Source: CAVSUB01 sp963730995 (GTDB lineage Bacteria; Acidobacteriota; Vicinamibacteria; Vicinamibacterales; 2-12-FULL-66-21). Taken from it: DNA of 64,000 bases. Of this stretch, positions 1 through 9,669 are shown piece after piece. Each line of letters opens with the position of its first letter. Position 1 is the first letter of the stretch. The stretch is from NCBI GenBank assembly GCA_963730995.1, contig CAVSUB010000013.1:1426001-1490000 (forward strand), in the 5' to 3' direction. Both the position numbers and the translations under genes were made by a program. The notes beneath the pieces are model-generated. The model saw nothing but the letters and a program-made list of their open reading frames with translations, was not told the origin of the DNA and did not search any database.

Positions 1-179
<179 letters not shown>

Positions 180-183
<4 letters not shown>

Positions 184-1748
184 GCGATCGACACCACGAC
201 CGACTTCGTCTGAAGGTAGTTGTCGATGGCTTCCTGCCCACTCTCGCGTCCCCAGCCCGATTCTTTGTAGCCTCCGAATGGAACACCTGGATCGAAGATG
301 TTGTAGCAGTTGATCCAGACCACACCCGCCTGGAGGCCCTCGGCCAGGCGATGGGCCCGAGCGACATCCTTGGTCCAGATGCCGGCTGCGAGGCCGTAGT
401 TCGTGCGGTTGGCGCGGGCGAGGAGCTCGATATCGTCACCTTCGAAGGGAATGGTGATAGCGACGGGGCCGAAGATCTCTTCGGTCTGGACCTTCATCTC
501 CGGCGTCGTTCCCTCGAGCACCGTGGGCTCGAAGAAGAAGCCTTCGGTGCCGTGCCGCTGCCCGCCAGTCACCGCCCGCGCACCGGACGCGATCCCTTCC
601 GACACGTAACCGCTCACGCGATCGAGCTGCTCCTGGCTGACGAGCGGTCCGAAGTTGACGCCATCGTCGATGCCGGCGCCCATGCGCAGCGCGCGAGCGT
701 AGCTGGTGATGTCCTCCAGCGTGCGATCGTAGACGGCCTTCTCGACGTAGATCCGCGCCCCGGCCGTGCACATCTGACCCTGGTTGTAGTAGACCGCGCT
801 TGCCGCCGCGCGCGCGGCGCGCTTCACATCAGCGTCAGCGAGGATGATGTGCGGCGATTTTCCGCCGAGCTCGAGGGTGAGCTTCTTCAGGTTGCCGGCC
901 GCCGCCTTGACGAGCAACTTTCCGACCTCTGTCGATCCTGTGAACGCGATCTTGTCCACGTCCGGGTGGGCCGCGAGCGGCGCCCCCGCCGTTTCGCCGA
1001 AGCCGGTGACGAGATTCACGACGCCGGCTGGCACGCCCGCTTCCTGGCACAACTCGACCAGCCGCACGGCGGTCAGTGGCGTTTGTTCAGCGGGCTTCAA
1101 CACGACCGCGCAACCCGCCGCGAGCGCGGGCGCGAGCTTCCATGCGGCCATCTGCAGCGGGAAGTTCCAGGGTGTAATCTGGCCGCACACTCCTACGGGC
1201 TCCCGGCGCGTGTAGGCGTGGTAGCGGGCGGGGAGACTCGCGGTGACGACCGGGACGGTGCGGCCTTCGATGCGCGCCGCCCATCCGCTCATGTAGTAGA
1301 ACTGCTCCCGGGCTGTCGGGACGTCGTACGCCTTGGCGGCGACAACCGTCTTCCCGTTGTCGAGCGATTCGAGCACGGCAAGCGGCTCGAACTCGCGATC
1401 GATCAGGTCGCCGATACGCCACACCAGCTTCATGCGATCCGATGGCGACATGCGTGTCCAGGGAGAACCGGGCTCCATGGCTTTTCGCGCAGCCGCAACG
1501 GCCCGATCGACATCCTCGGCGCCGCTGTCGGCACATCGCGCCAGCACGCGGCCGGTGGCCGGATTCACGACCTCGAACGTCCGGCCGGACGCCGCCTCGA
1601 CCCACTGGCCGCCGATGCAGTTGCGTCGCGGCGCGGAGGCGAGATCGCGCTGGAGAGTCTCAGCGACCTCGCGGATTTGATTGGCTGTTCTCGACGGGCA
1701 TAGGTTCTCCGTCCCAAGGCCACGACTACACCGTCCTTCCGCCGTCAA
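180..1748 (-). CDS. NAD(P)-dependent aldehyde dehydrogenase
   Basis: Full ALDH-superfamily catalytic domain. It has the cofactor-binding block 'FTGSTEVGK', the general-base glutamate in 'LELGGKSP', the nucleophilic cysteine in 'GQMCTAG' and the C-terminal 'EIFGPV' motif. It would oxidise an aldehyde to the acid in the cytosol; the substrate is unknown. The start is unclear. No ATG or GTG lies in frame between the end of the upstream SDR (1726) and the domain. TTG at 1748 overlaps the SDR by 23 nt, and a farther ATG at 1814 overlaps by 89 nt. An ATG at 1701 sits where a start is expected but in another frame; skipping one base just after it would join it to this protein. A one-base insertion error near 1690 is therefore possible. 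Confidence 0.85.
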
Positions 1749-2478
1749 CCGGCAGCTCGACGCCGGTGATGAACGCCGCTTCGTCCGACGCGAGGAAGAG
1801 CGCGGCCGCAGCAATGTCTTCCGGTTGCGACAGCCGGCCGAGCGGAATCGTCCCGATGAACTTCGCGCGGTTCTCCGGCGTGTCCTCGACGCCCATGAAC
1901 TCTGTGAGGAGGCCGGTGACCCCCATCACGGGACAGAGCGCGTTGACGCGGATGCGCCAGGGCGCCAGCTCCACGGCCAGCGACTTCGACACGAGGTTCA
2001 CGGCTCCCTTCGACGCGTTGTACCACGTCAGCCCCGGTCTCGGGCGCATGCCCGCTGTCGACCCCACGTTCAGCATCACGCCGCCGCCGTTGTCGCGCAT
2101 GAGCGGCACGACGGATCGCACCATGTTGAAAATCGACTTCACGTTGATGGCAAAAATTCGATCGAAAGTCGCTTCGTCCACTTCGAGAATCGGACGATTG
2201 CGGTGCGTGATTCCCGCATTGTTGACAACGATGTCGGGAACGCCGAACACGCTCCTCGTACGCTCGACCGCCCGTGCCACATCGTCGCCCGAGGAGACAT
2301 CCGCCTCGATGGCAATCGCGCCTGCGGCGATCGCGTCGACGACCCGGCAGGCCTGATCCATCCGGATGTCCACCGCCGCCACCCGCGCGCCTTCCGCGGC
2401 GAACCGCCGGGCGATCCCTTCGCCAAACCCGCTGCCTGCGCCCGTGACGAGCGCGATCTTTCCACGGAGTCGTGTCAC
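1726..2478 (-). CDS. SDR family oxidoreductase (FabG-like)
   Basis: Classical short-chain dehydrogenase of 250 residues. An N-terminal Rossmann motif 'TGAGSGFGEG' binds the dinucleotide, 'NNAG' follows, and the active site has the serine of 'GSTAG' and the YxxxK pair in 'YNASK'. The C-terminal 'PVDGGRT' is typical. It would interconvert an alcohol and a ketone or aldehyde with NAD(P)(H). The start is GTG at 2478 with a purine-rich GAGGGG just upstream, 7 nt after the stop of the preceding aldehyde dehydrogenase, so the genes are co-transcribed. Placement between two aldehyde dehydrogenases suggests a stepwise alcohol-to-acid route; substrate not inferable. Confidence 0.9.
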   Translation of the reverse strand: MTRLRGKIALVTGAGSGFGEGIARRFAAEGARVAAVDIRMDQACRVVDAIAAGAIAIEADVSSGDDVARAVERTRSVFGVPDIVVNNAGITHRNRPILEVDEATFDRIFAINVKSIFNMVRSVVPLMRDNGGGVMLNVGSTAGMRPRPGLTWYNASKGAVNLVSKSLAVELAPWRIRVNALCPVMGVTGLLTEFMGVEDTPENRAKFIGTIPLGRLSQPEDIAAAALFLASDEAAFITGVELPVDGGRTV

Positions 2479-2485
2479 GTGCCCC

Positions 2486-3922
2486 TCAGCCGTGATTGAT
2501 GACGAGCGTCTTCAGGCGTGAGAAGTCGTGCAGCGCCATGAACCCCTTCTCACGTCCGTGGCCGCTCTTCCCCGTCCCGCCGAACGGCAGCTCGATGCCC
2601 GCGCCAGCGCCATAGGAATTGACGAACACCTGGCCGCTGCGCAGCTTCCTCGCGACGCGCAGCTGACGCGCGCCGTCCCGCGTCCATACGGCGGCCACGA
2701 GGCCGTACTCGGTCGCATTGGCCAGCCTGATCGCGTCTGCTTCGTCGTCGAACGGCATCACCGCGAGCACCGGACCGAAGACTTCCTCGCTTGCGAGCGG
2801 GTTCTGCCTCGGCACCGCGCCGAAGAGCGCCGGCGTCACGAAGAACCCGCCGGGCGCGACACCGGCGGCGATGCTACCCTGCGCGAGGAGCGGAATCCCG
2901 TCCTGCCGAGCGCGATCGATGAAGCCTTCAACGCGCGCCTTCTGTTTGGAGTTGATGATCGGGCCGCAATCGAGATTCATCGCAGGGCTGCCCGCACGCA
3001 GCTTCGCGAAGGCCTCCCCGAGCCGTTCGACGAACGGTTCGTAGGCCCGGCGCTCGATCAGCACGCGGCTGCCGGCCGAGCAGGTTTGCCCGGTGTTCTG
3101 GATGATTGCGCGGCAGATGATCGGGACGGCGGCGTCGAAGTCAGCATCCTCGAACACGAGATGCGGAGACTTGCCTCCGAGCTCCAGCGTGCACGGGATG
3201 AAGTGATCCGCCGCGAGCTTCTGGACCTGCTGGCCGACGACAGGCGAGCCGGTGAAGGAGATGAAGTCCACCGCGTTGTGTGATGCGAGCGCCGCGCCGG
3301 CAACAGGTCCTCGCCCCGTCACGATGTTGACCGCTCCTTCGGGGAAGCCGGCTTCGAGGACGAGCTCCGCCAGACGCAGAGACGAGTCGCTGGCGTCCTC
3401 CGCCGGCTTCAGGACGACTGCGTTCCCAACCGCAAGCGACGGCGCCAGCGTGCGCCCGAACATCTGCGCGGGATAGTTCCACGGCAGGATGTGACCCGTC
3501 ACGCCGTGCGGCTCCCGCAGGAGTGCGACGAGATACCCGTTCAAATAGGGAATCGTCTCTCCATGCCACTTGTCGGCCGCGCCGCCGTAGAACTCGAAAT
3601 ATCGCGCGAGCGCGACGATATCGGCATCCGCCGCGCTCTGCGGTTTGCCTGTGTCCCGTGATTCGATGTTCGCGAGCTCCGCGGCGTGTTTCTGGATCAA
3701 GCCGCCAAGGCGCGACAGCATCCGGCCGCGATCTACCGCTGTCGTGCGCCCCCATTCGGCTTCGTCGAATGCCTTCCGAGCCGCACGCACCGCCAGATCG
3801 ACGTCCTCCGCCCCGCTATCCGCAATCGCGCCGTAGGCGCGGCCCGTGCTCGGGTCCACGCTCTCGAGCGTGCTCCCCGAGACCGCCTCGCGCCATTTGC
3901 CGCCGATGAAATTCTTGCTCAT
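2486..3922 (-). CDS. NAD(P)-dependent aldehyde dehydrogenase
   Basis: A 478-residue ALDH with the family's usual length. It shows 'FTGSPVVGQQ', the glutamate motif 'LELGGKSPH', the catalytic cysteine in 'GQTCSAG' and 'EEVFGPV'. The reading frame stays open far upstream, but ATG at 3922 is chosen because the protein from there (MSKNFIGGKWREA) begins exactly like the family and is preceded by a GGGGAGAGAG ribosome-binding region. It is the first gene of a minus-strand operon (ALDH, SDR, ALDH, DctA-like). It differs clearly from the second ALDH in the same operon, so the two probably act on different aldehydes or steps. Confidence 0.9.
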   Translation of the reverse strand: MSKNFIGGKWREAVSGSTLESVDPSTGRAYGAIADSGAEDVDLAVRAARKAFDEAEWGRTTAVDRGRMLSRLGGLIQKHAAELANIESRDTGKPQSAADADIVALARYFEFYGGAADKWHGETIPYLNGYLVALLREPHGVTGHILPWNYPAQMFGRTLAPSLAVGNAVVLKPAEDASDSSLRLAELVLEAGFPEGAVNIVTGRGPVAGAALASHNAVDFISFTGSPVVGQQVQKLAADHFIPCTLELGGKSPHLVFEDADFDAAVPIICRAIIQNTGQTCSAGSRVLIERRAYEPFVERLGEAFAKLRAGSPAMNLDCGPIINSKQKARVEGFIDRARQDGIPLLAQGSIAAGVAPGGFFVTPALFGAVPRQNPLASEEVFGPVLAVMPFDDEADAIRLANATEYGLVAAVWTRDGARQLRVARKLRSGQVFVNSYGAGAGIELPFGGTGKSGHGREKGFMALHDFSRLKTLVINHG

Positions 3923-4128
3923 GGTGCTCTCTCCCCGGGATCCTGCAGCGAATGCCACTACTTCGATCCGCGTGGGTATGACCGCTGCGCCCGGTCGCTC
4001 CGACTTCACGCTCGAATCGGGCCGGAGCCGTTCCGACGCACCGCCGCAGGGTGGTGGCAATCGCCAAGCGTACCAGAAATGCGCCCACGACGACCATGCT
4101 CGACCGGTCGTGTCAGGCGAAGGCGGGG

Positions 4129-5121
4129 TCAGTGACTGAGGGCGGAGTTGAGGAGGGCTGCCAGTCGTCGGGCCGCCAGGATGACCTGCGTTTCCGCAAT
4201 GCTCCTGGCGTGGTCGACGTACGCGGAACCGATGTCCGCCCGGGGATCGCCGAGAGCCGCACCGTCGGGATCCTTGTACACGTCGCTTCGCGCCAGCGCC
4301 ATGCTGTCGTCCGCCCAGGCCTTGGGATCGGAGTTCTCGGCTCCCGGGGGCACAGGGCGGGCGTTGAGTGTCGTGCCCTTCGACGTGACGACGTCGAAGT
4401 TGTGCGTGTTGCCCAGGACGCCGTCCCATTCGGCGTGCAGACTCGAGGCGCAGAACACGCCCGCCGCGCAATTCAGCTTGACGTCGTTTCCGCCGTTGTC
4501 GCCGTCCGTGTTGTTGTGCCGGAAGCGCGCGACAGCATGGAGAGGCTGGTGCACGTCGCCGACCAGGTGAATCAGCCACACGAGATCGTAGGACTTGATG
4601 TCGTCCGTGGTGGACGGGGACGCCAGCGCATCGCGCAACAGGGTCAGCTCCGTCAGCACATTCGGAACAGCCCCCGCGTGTGTCGGCGTGCCGTCATCGC
4701 TGAAGGGCGAATCGATGAAGTGCCAGTACATGTGCCGGTTCCGATCCGGGTAGCCGATGTTCTGCGACGCGGTCGGCGAGTCCGGCGGCGTGAACCCTCC
4801 ATCCTGACCGTCGGACACGTAGCCGCCAGCCCCCTTGATGAAATCGGGCCAGTTGGCGGCCTGGATGAAGGCCCGGCGCCGCCGCCGGTCGGCCGACGCG
4901 CCGGCGGGCAAGCCCGCGATCCAGATCTTGTATTGAGGATTCAGCTGGAGGAGCGCGCCTACCCGGGCGCGGGTAGGCGGCGTGAGGTGCTGGTAGGCGA
5001 TCCAGGCCACGATCATGTGCCCGTCTGCGTTCCAGGCGTCCACCAGCGCTGGCGCCGCCGGCAACCCGGCCAGCACGCACAGGAACGCGACGATCGGCCG
5101 CAGCTTCGGGGCTAGCACCAT
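4129..5121 (-). CDS. Secreted S1/P1-type nuclease
   Basis: Zinc-dependent S1/P1 nuclease or phospholipase-C-like fold, 330 residues. After a signal peptide (about residues 1-28) the sequence continues W30-N..GH, the conserved mature N-terminal tryptophan and histidine that bind zinc. Further ligands are seen in 'HLVGDVHQPLHA' (HxxxDxH) and 'LHAEWDG'. Family members cut single-stranded DNA/RNA and 3'-nucleotides outside the cell, so a nutritional or phosphate-scavenging role is likely. ATG at 5121 is preferred over GTG at 5133 because GGAGG lies 5 nt upstream. No operon partner is clear; the next gene on the same strand starts after a 63-nt gap. Confidence 0.88.
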   Translation of the reverse strand: MVLAPKLRPIVAFLCVLAGLPAAPALVDAWNADGHMIVAWIAYQHLTPPTRARVGALLQLNPQYKIWIAGLPAGASADRRRRRAFIQAANWPDFIKGAGGYVSDGQDGGFTPPDSPTASQNIGYPDRNRHMYWHFIDSPFSDDGTPTHAGAVPNVLTELTLLRDALASPSTTDDIKSYDLVWLIHLVGDVHQPLHAVARFRHNNTDGDNGGNDVKLNCAAGVFCASSLHAEWDGVLGNTHNFDVVTSKGTTLNARPVPPGAENSDPKAWADDSMALARSDVYKDPDGAALGDPRADIGSAYVDHARSIAETQVILAARRLAALLNSALSH

Positions 5122-5196
5122 GGACGCCTCCACGGGCGACCAGCGTCGCCCTCGTCAATGAAAACGTCCCGGCGCCCGAAACCGTACGACAGCTCG

Positions 5197-5637
5197 TTAC
5201 TTGTCGAGAGATCCCGGTTTGAGGATGAAATTGTCGTCAGCGTCGGTGGCGCGATAGACCTGATGACAGGAACGGCACGCGGCGCCTACAGCTTTGAGCG
5301 CCGACTGCGCGCCGGTTTCATCGACGGTATCCGTCGCTACGACCTTCTGGAACTCGTCGATCTTCGCCAGCGCGTCCTTGTTGAACTTCACCGCATCGTC
5401 TCGCTTGTGCTCGATCCAGAAGTTCTGCGAATCGAGGACACCTTGGCGAACCGCGGTCATCTGCGTCCGGACATCGGCATAGGCCTTCGACTTCATCGCC
5501 GCCTGTACCCCCTGGTTGGCCTTCCCGACGCCCTTCATGCACTTGTCGAGCTCCTCCGGCGTCGAAACCTTCTGGGCTCCGACGATGGCGACTGACAGTG
5601 CCACGAACGCTAATCCTGCATGAAATCTAAAACGCAC
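5197..5637 (-). CDS. Periplasmic c-type cytochrome (cytochrome c'-like)
   Basis: A 146-residue protein with a signal peptide (residues 1 to about 21) and one haem-attachment motif CRSCH at residues 121-125, close to the C terminus. A C-terminal CxxCH after a mostly helical body is the layout of cytochrome c' (four-helix bundle) proteins; the 'SCHQVYR' context fits. It would carry electrons or bind small ligands such as NO in the periplasm. GTG at 5637 is chosen because a strong AAGGAGGAG site lies just upstream and the signal peptide begins there; the frame is open farther up. Partner enzymes are not evident nearby. Confidence 0.8.
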   Translation of the reverse strand: MRFRFHAGLAFVALSVAIVGAQKVSTPEELDKCMKGVGKANQGVQAAMKSKAYADVRTQMTAVRQGVLDSQNFWIEHKRDDAVKFNKDALAKIDEFQKVVATDTVDETGAQSALKAVGAACRSCHQVYRATDADDNFILKPGSLDK

Positions 5638-5778
5638 CTCTGCTCCTCCTTCGGCGTGCCCACTGTCGGGCGCGCGCCTCGCAAACGAACTTCGACGCGC
5701 CATTATGCCATCCCGGCATGGTTGCGGCACGCACGGGCTGCCGGGGGTAGCCGGAGGACGGCGCCCGGGCAGCTTCGG

Positions 5779-6228
5779 CTACTTCAGGGATGTCGGGCTC
5801 TTCACGAGCTCGAAGAAAGCGCCGTCCCAAGGCGAGATCAGGGCCGTTGGCGACTTGACGATGAGCGTGTTGAGGCGCCCACCCCAGTCGTAGCCGCAGT
5901 CCAGGCGATAGACCGTGACGGGATCCCCGGCTATGCCGAGGGTCGCCGCCGCCACGCGATACTCCTGCTGGAACTCGGCGGCCGTCAGCGTGCGGGACGT
6001 GTACTTCGGCACCGAACATCGATCGCTGCCCAATCGCGCGTCCTCCTTGTCAAAGCTCGCAGAGACGCCAACCCACGCCATTGCCATGACCGACGTCTGC
6101 GGAACTGCAGGTCCCGAGAAGGTAGCCACTCTCCACGTTCCGAACACCGGCAGCTTGGGCGCCGACGCGCAAGCTGCCGCCACTACGCAGATGGCCAAGA
6201 GACCCACACCCAGTCTGTGCGTCACCAT
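5779..6228 (-). CDS. Putative lipoprotein of unknown function
   Basis: A 149-residue protein with a hydrophobic N-terminal signal ending in 'VVAAAC', a lipobox-like cysteine, so it is probably lipid-anchored. I do not recognise the mature domain. It contains three further cysteines and a tryptophan-rich middle part. ATG at 6228 is chosen because AGGAGG lies about 12 nt upstream and the signal begins there. It is divergent from the flavoprotein gene beginning near 6336. No function is assigned. Confidence 0.6.
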   Translation of the reverse strand: MVTHRLGVGLLAICVVAAACASAPKLPVFGTWRVATFSGPAVPQTSVMAMAWVGVSASFDKEDARLGSDRCSVPKYTSRTLTAAEFQQEYRVAAATLGIAGDPVTVYRLDCGYDWGGRLNTLIVKSPTALISPWDGAFFELVKSPTSLK

Positions 6229-6287
6229 AACGCTCTCGATTCCTCCTTGTACGTGTTGCACCCTGCAGGCACTCCGTCGGAATGACT

Positions 6288-6336
6288 TAGAATTGCGCGC
6301 ATGCACGCTTATTTCATAGCAGAAAACCGCCCCTGA
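6288..6336 (+). promoter_or_regulatory. -10-like box and 11-codon leader ORF before the flavoprotein gene
   Basis: TAGAAT at 6288-6293 is followed 7 nt later by ATG at 6301. That ATG opens an 11-codon ORF (MHAYFIAENRP) whose TGA at 6334-6336 overlaps the ATG of the flavoprotein gene (TGATG). The layout suggests a leaderless mRNA that begins with a short coupled leader peptide. The flavoprotein start has no visible Shine-Dalgarno site, which supports coupling. No good -35 is visible. Confidence 0.35.
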
Positions 6337-7545
6337 TGCGTCCCCCGACCCTCGCCGGCGACGAACTTCGGCATCGGACGTGGGATGTGGTAGTCGTGGG
6401 CGCCGGCCCTGCTGGTGCGACCGCCGCGGCGCACCTGGGCCGGGCCGGACATCGAGTCCTCCTCCTCGACCGTCATGGGTTTCCGCGCGACAAGGTGTGC
6501 GGTGATGGGCTGATCGCCGACACGCTCGGCGCGCTGGAGCGCCTGACGGCGTTGCCAGCGGTCAGAGCCCGCGCTCGAACGCGTGGCCCGAACGTCCATC
6601 TACAGCGCCTCGCGTCACCGGATCGAGATCGACGGCGACTTCCTGACGCTGCGACGGCGCGATCTCGACGCGATCGTCGCTCATCGCGCGGTCGAGCAAG
6701 GGGCCGTCATGGCGACGGGTACGGTGGCCGACGTGCAACCGGATGCCGCGGGTGTGACGATTCGACTGACGGGGACCGAACCTCTGCAGGTCCGCGCGCG
6801 GTATGCCGTCCTCGCCACTGGGGCCGATACGTCCCTCGGACGGAAGGCGGGCCTTCCAACGGCGCCCACCCCCAGCGCGGTCGCCGCGCGGTGCTACGTT
6901 CGATCGGCTTTCGAAATCGATCGTTTGATGATCTCGTACGACCGCGACATCGTTCCAGGCTACGCGTGGATCTTTCCTCTTCCCGACGGCGAGTACAACG
7001 TCGGGTGCGGCGTGTTCTATCGAAACGGGATCAAGGGCGACGTCAACCTTCGGAAGATGTTCGAACAGTTCGTCGCCGGATTCCCGGAAGCGCGGGAGCT
7101 GATGGCACGCGCGACAGACATGACGCCGCTCAGAGGCGCGCCGTTGCGCTGCGGGCTGAAGGGGCTGGACGCGTCCTCGGCGGCGCGCGTGGTGGCGATC
7201 GGCGAGACGGTCGGGACCACGTTTCCGTTCACCGGTGAAGGCATCGGGAAGGCCATGGAGACAGGCGAACTGGCGGCCGTTACGCTACGGGACGCCCTCG
7301 CGGATGACGATCCCCGTCGCCTCGAGCAATTCTCCTGGACGGCCAAGCGCATCCTGGAGCCGAAATACGCCGGCTACCGCGCTGCCGAGCGCTGGCTCTC
7401 GCGCCCGTGGGTCACCGACCTGCTGGCCCGGCGCGCGCAGCGGAGTCATTTCCTGCGCGACGCGCTTTCCGGGATTCTCAACGAGACGATCGACCCGCGA
7501 ACGGTGTTCTCACTGGGAGGCCTCGCTCGATGGCTCGTCAGCTGA
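6336..7545 (+). pseudogene. Geranylgeranyl-reductase-family FAD oxidoreductase, frameshifted
   Basis: FAD-dependent oxidoreductase related to geranylgeranyl reductases, which reduce isoprenoid or other C=C bonds. The first frame (from ATG 6336) carries the Rossmann motif 'VVGAGPAGATAA' and 'FPRDKVCGDGL'. The rest, from about 6583, lies in the next frame and holds 'FLTLRRRDLDAIV', 'YAWIFPLPDGEYNVGCG' and the second FAD motif 'GETVGTTFPFTGEGIG'. Changing frame between about 6550 and 6590 rebuilds one continuous family-length protein; dropping one base near 6570 is enough. Both halves look well conserved, so a sequence error or a very recent mutation is likelier than an old pseudogene. It is convergent with the thioesterase gene 219 nt downstream. 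Confidence 0.75.
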
Positions 7546-7764
7546 CCTTGTGGCACAACTCACCTCTATTTGATACAAGAGTCAGCCATTGGAGTGACTT
7601 CTCAGACATTTCACGACACCTCGAAATCTCCAAATCATTGATATTGAAAGAGATCACTAAAGGCCACACCGGTGGAATGGCGATTGCTTAGATATATCGG
7701 TGAAGATGTAATCAGCTAGACGGGTTCAAATCCCAAAAACCGGCTCGGGACGTGCGCGGACACA
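7546..7764 (+). other. AT-richer gap without a recognisable gene
   Basis: About 220 nt between convergent genes. The part from 7560 to 7740 is visibly richer in A/T than the rest of the window. It contains GGTTCAAATCCC around 7723-7734, which resembles a tRNA T-loop, but the flanks do not pair into a T-stem or an acceptor stem. It may be a remnant of transferred DNA or of an integration site. Nothing else is seen in it. Confidence 0.3.
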
Positions 7765-8220
7765 TCACGAGTCGGCCGGCCGCACAATAGCCTCGATAGG
7801 CGCCTGCTCAGTCATGGCGCCTTTCAGGCGCTCTACCAAGCCTTCCGGCAGTTCTACCGACTGCAACCCCCCCTCTGGTCGCTTCGTCACGCAGGCTGTC
7901 GTCAACAGCCCGTGTCCGATCACCGTCTCGCCCCGCCTCACCGTGAAGCCGTACCGCACTGTCCTGTTCGAGACGCCGCTGATGCGGACCGCGACGTGGA
8001 ACTCTTCCTCGAATCGGAGCGGACGCTTGTAGTCGAAAGCCGCGGCGACGCGAGGCCAACCGATCGTTGCCTCCGTTGGCGCAATCGACAGACCCGCCGC
8101 GCGCCACAATGCGTGCTCCGCTTCTTCCATGTACCGGAAGTAGCTGCTGAAATGAACGATGCCGGCCATGTCGGTCTCGGCGAACTGAACCCGGCGGTGA
8201 TAGCGGAATTCCGTGCCCAT
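7765..8220 (-). CDS. Acyl-CoA thioesterase, 4HBT hot-dog family
   Basis: A 151-residue single hot-dog domain. The N-terminal 'FAETDMAGIVHFSSYFRYME' block is the 4HBT/YbgC signature, with D17 as the likely catalytic aspartate and a helix starting at 'HFSSY'. The family hydrolyses acyl- or aroyl-CoA thioesters, or acyl-carrier thioesters. ATG at 8220 is chosen over TTG at 8223. It starts 24 nt after the stop of the halogenase-like flavoprotein on the same strand and is probably co-transcribed with it. That context suggests release or editing of a thioester-bound substrate made by the neighbouring enzymes, which is inference. Confidence 0.85.
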   Translation of the reverse strand: MGTEFRYHRRVQFAETDMAGIVHFSSYFRYMEEAEHALWRAAGLSIAPTEATIGWPRVAAAFDYKRPLRFEEEFHVAVRISGVSNRTVRYGFTVRRGETVIGHGLLTTACVTKRPEGGLQSVELPEGLVERLKGAMTEQAPIEAIVRPADS

Positions 8221-8244
8221 CAAGGCTGGACTACCATACGGGAT

Positions 8245-9561
8245 CTATGGCCGATGGCCGTCCGGGAGCGTCAACTCCGGCGCTCGCGCGAGGTCGATCT
8301 CGGCCGACGTCCCGTCGCGCCAGCCTGGAATCGGCGGACGGCTGCCGTCGCGGAGCGACTCCATTGCGGGCCAGACGCGATCGACGCGATCCGTGAACAA
8401 ATCGCCGATCAGGAGATCCGTGACCGACCCGCGCAACTCCGGATATTGGCGAACGAACGCGCCGAAGCTGAATCCAGCATAGAACTCGCAAACGAGGCGT
8501 CGCATGCGATCGACCCCCTCGTTGAAGCCCGGGCCCCACTTGCCCAACTGTGCGGCGCTCGTATCCCCACTCGCCAGTCCATCCGCAATGGCCTCGGCCG
8601 CCATCTCTCCCGAGCGCAAGGCCAGCAGGACTCCGGACGAGTAGAGCGGATCGAGAAAGCCGAAGGCGTCACCGACGAGGACCCATCCGTCGCCTGCAAC
8701 CGCGGTCGAGCGGTAGGAGTAGTCCCGGGTCGCAAAGTATCCGGCTACGCGCTCCGCGCCGGTGATGCGCGCTTTGACGGCATCGCAGCGCTCGACCTCC
8801 TCCTGATACGTCTGCTCATGTCCGTTGCGCACCTTGGCTGGATTGAACAGGTAGGCGAACGGGGCCACGACGCCGACGCTCACGATGTCGTCATGCTGCG
8901 GGATGTACCAGAACCAGCCGCTCCGATTGCTGGTCTGAATGACCATCGTCGCGCCTTCGTCCCGCCCGGTATCCCGATAGGCGCCCTTCCAATAGGTCCA
9001 GACGGCGCCCTTGTTGAGCACGGGATCCCAGAGCCGCAGCCTGAATCGATTCTGCAGCAAGGCGGCCTGGCCGCTGGCATCGACGACGACCTTCGCGCGG
9101 ACTTCTCGCCGTTCGCCCGAGGCATCGCGAATCCGGACGCCGGCTGCCCGATTCCCATCGAACAGCACCTCCAGGACGTGAACGCCTTCGTGCGCCTCGA
9201 CACCGTGCTCCCGCGCGTTCTGGAGCATCATCTGATCGAACTCGCTCCGGACCACCTGCCAGGTCTGCGAGCACTCGTGCGGCTTGTTGTCGTGGAAGTA
9301 GAAGGGCGCGGACAGCCGGCCGCTGGCATTGACGAACTGCACGCTGTATTTCTTGACGAAGGGGCTGGCCTTCATCTTCGGCAGCATGTTCAGCCGCTGC
9401 AGCACCCAGTACGTCTCGGGAATCAACGATTCGCCGATGTGGAACCGGGGAAACCGCTCGCGCTCGTACAGGGCGACGCGCACGTCACGCTGAGCGAGGA
9501 GCGTCGAAACGGTGGCGCCCGCGGGGCCGCCGCCGATCACGATGACATCGTAGTCAGGCAT
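8245..9561 (-). CDS. FAD-dependent oxidoreductase of the flavin-halogenase superfamily
   Basis: 438 residues. GGGPAG at 10-15 binds FAD. 'HIGESLIP' (about 41-48), W216-F-W218-Y-I-P221 and 'GDAFGFLDPLYSSGV' are motifs of the flavin-dependent halogenase branch; WxWxIP is its hallmark, thought to keep the enzyme from acting as a monooxygenase. Lysines 70-71 lie where halogenases carry the lysine that handles hypohalous acid, but I cannot confirm the alignment. It could halogenate an activated or carrier-bound substrate, or be a related dehydrogenase or reductase; many proteins of this branch are uncharacterised. It lies between a radical SAM gene and a thioesterase on one strand. AAGAGAG precedes the ATG. 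Confidence 0.75.
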   Translation of the reverse strand: MPDYDVIVIGGGPAGATVSTLLAQRDVRVALYERERFPRFHIGESLIPETYWVLQRLNMLPKMKASPFVKKYSVQFVNASGRLSAPFYFHDNKPHECSQTWQVVRSEFDQMMLQNAREHGVEAHEGVHVLEVLFDGNRAAGVRIRDASGERREVRAKVVVDASGQAALLQNRFRLRLWDPVLNKGAVWTYWKGAYRDTGRDEGATMVIQTSNRSGWFWYIPQHDDIVSVGVVAPFAYLFNPAKVRNGHEQTYQEEVERCDAVKARITGAERVAGYFATRDYSYRSTAVAGDGWVLVGDAFGFLDPLYSSGVLLALRSGEMAAEAIADGLASGDTSAAQLGKWGPGFNEGVDRMRRLVCEFYAGFSFGAFVRQYPELRGSVTDLLIGDLFTDRVDRVWPAMESLRDGSRPPIPGWRDGTSAEIDLARAPELTLPDGHRP

Positions 9562-9669
9562 CTCTCTTGGGCCGTCTCAGTTGATGCGCAATGGCGGTGC
9601 CGATCGCGTCGCCAGGATTCCGGGCCCGCAACAGCGGGCGGGACGGCAGGCAATCGGCGTCACGCCTCG

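Noticed and set aside
4051..5115. 354-codon plus-strand ORF opposite the nuclease
   Set aside because: The nuclease frame has zinc ligands and a signal peptide; the plus frame has none.
7715..7745. Possible tRNA gene
   Set aside because: Only the T-loop matches. The bases around it form three pairs at most and no acceptor, D or anticodon arm is found.
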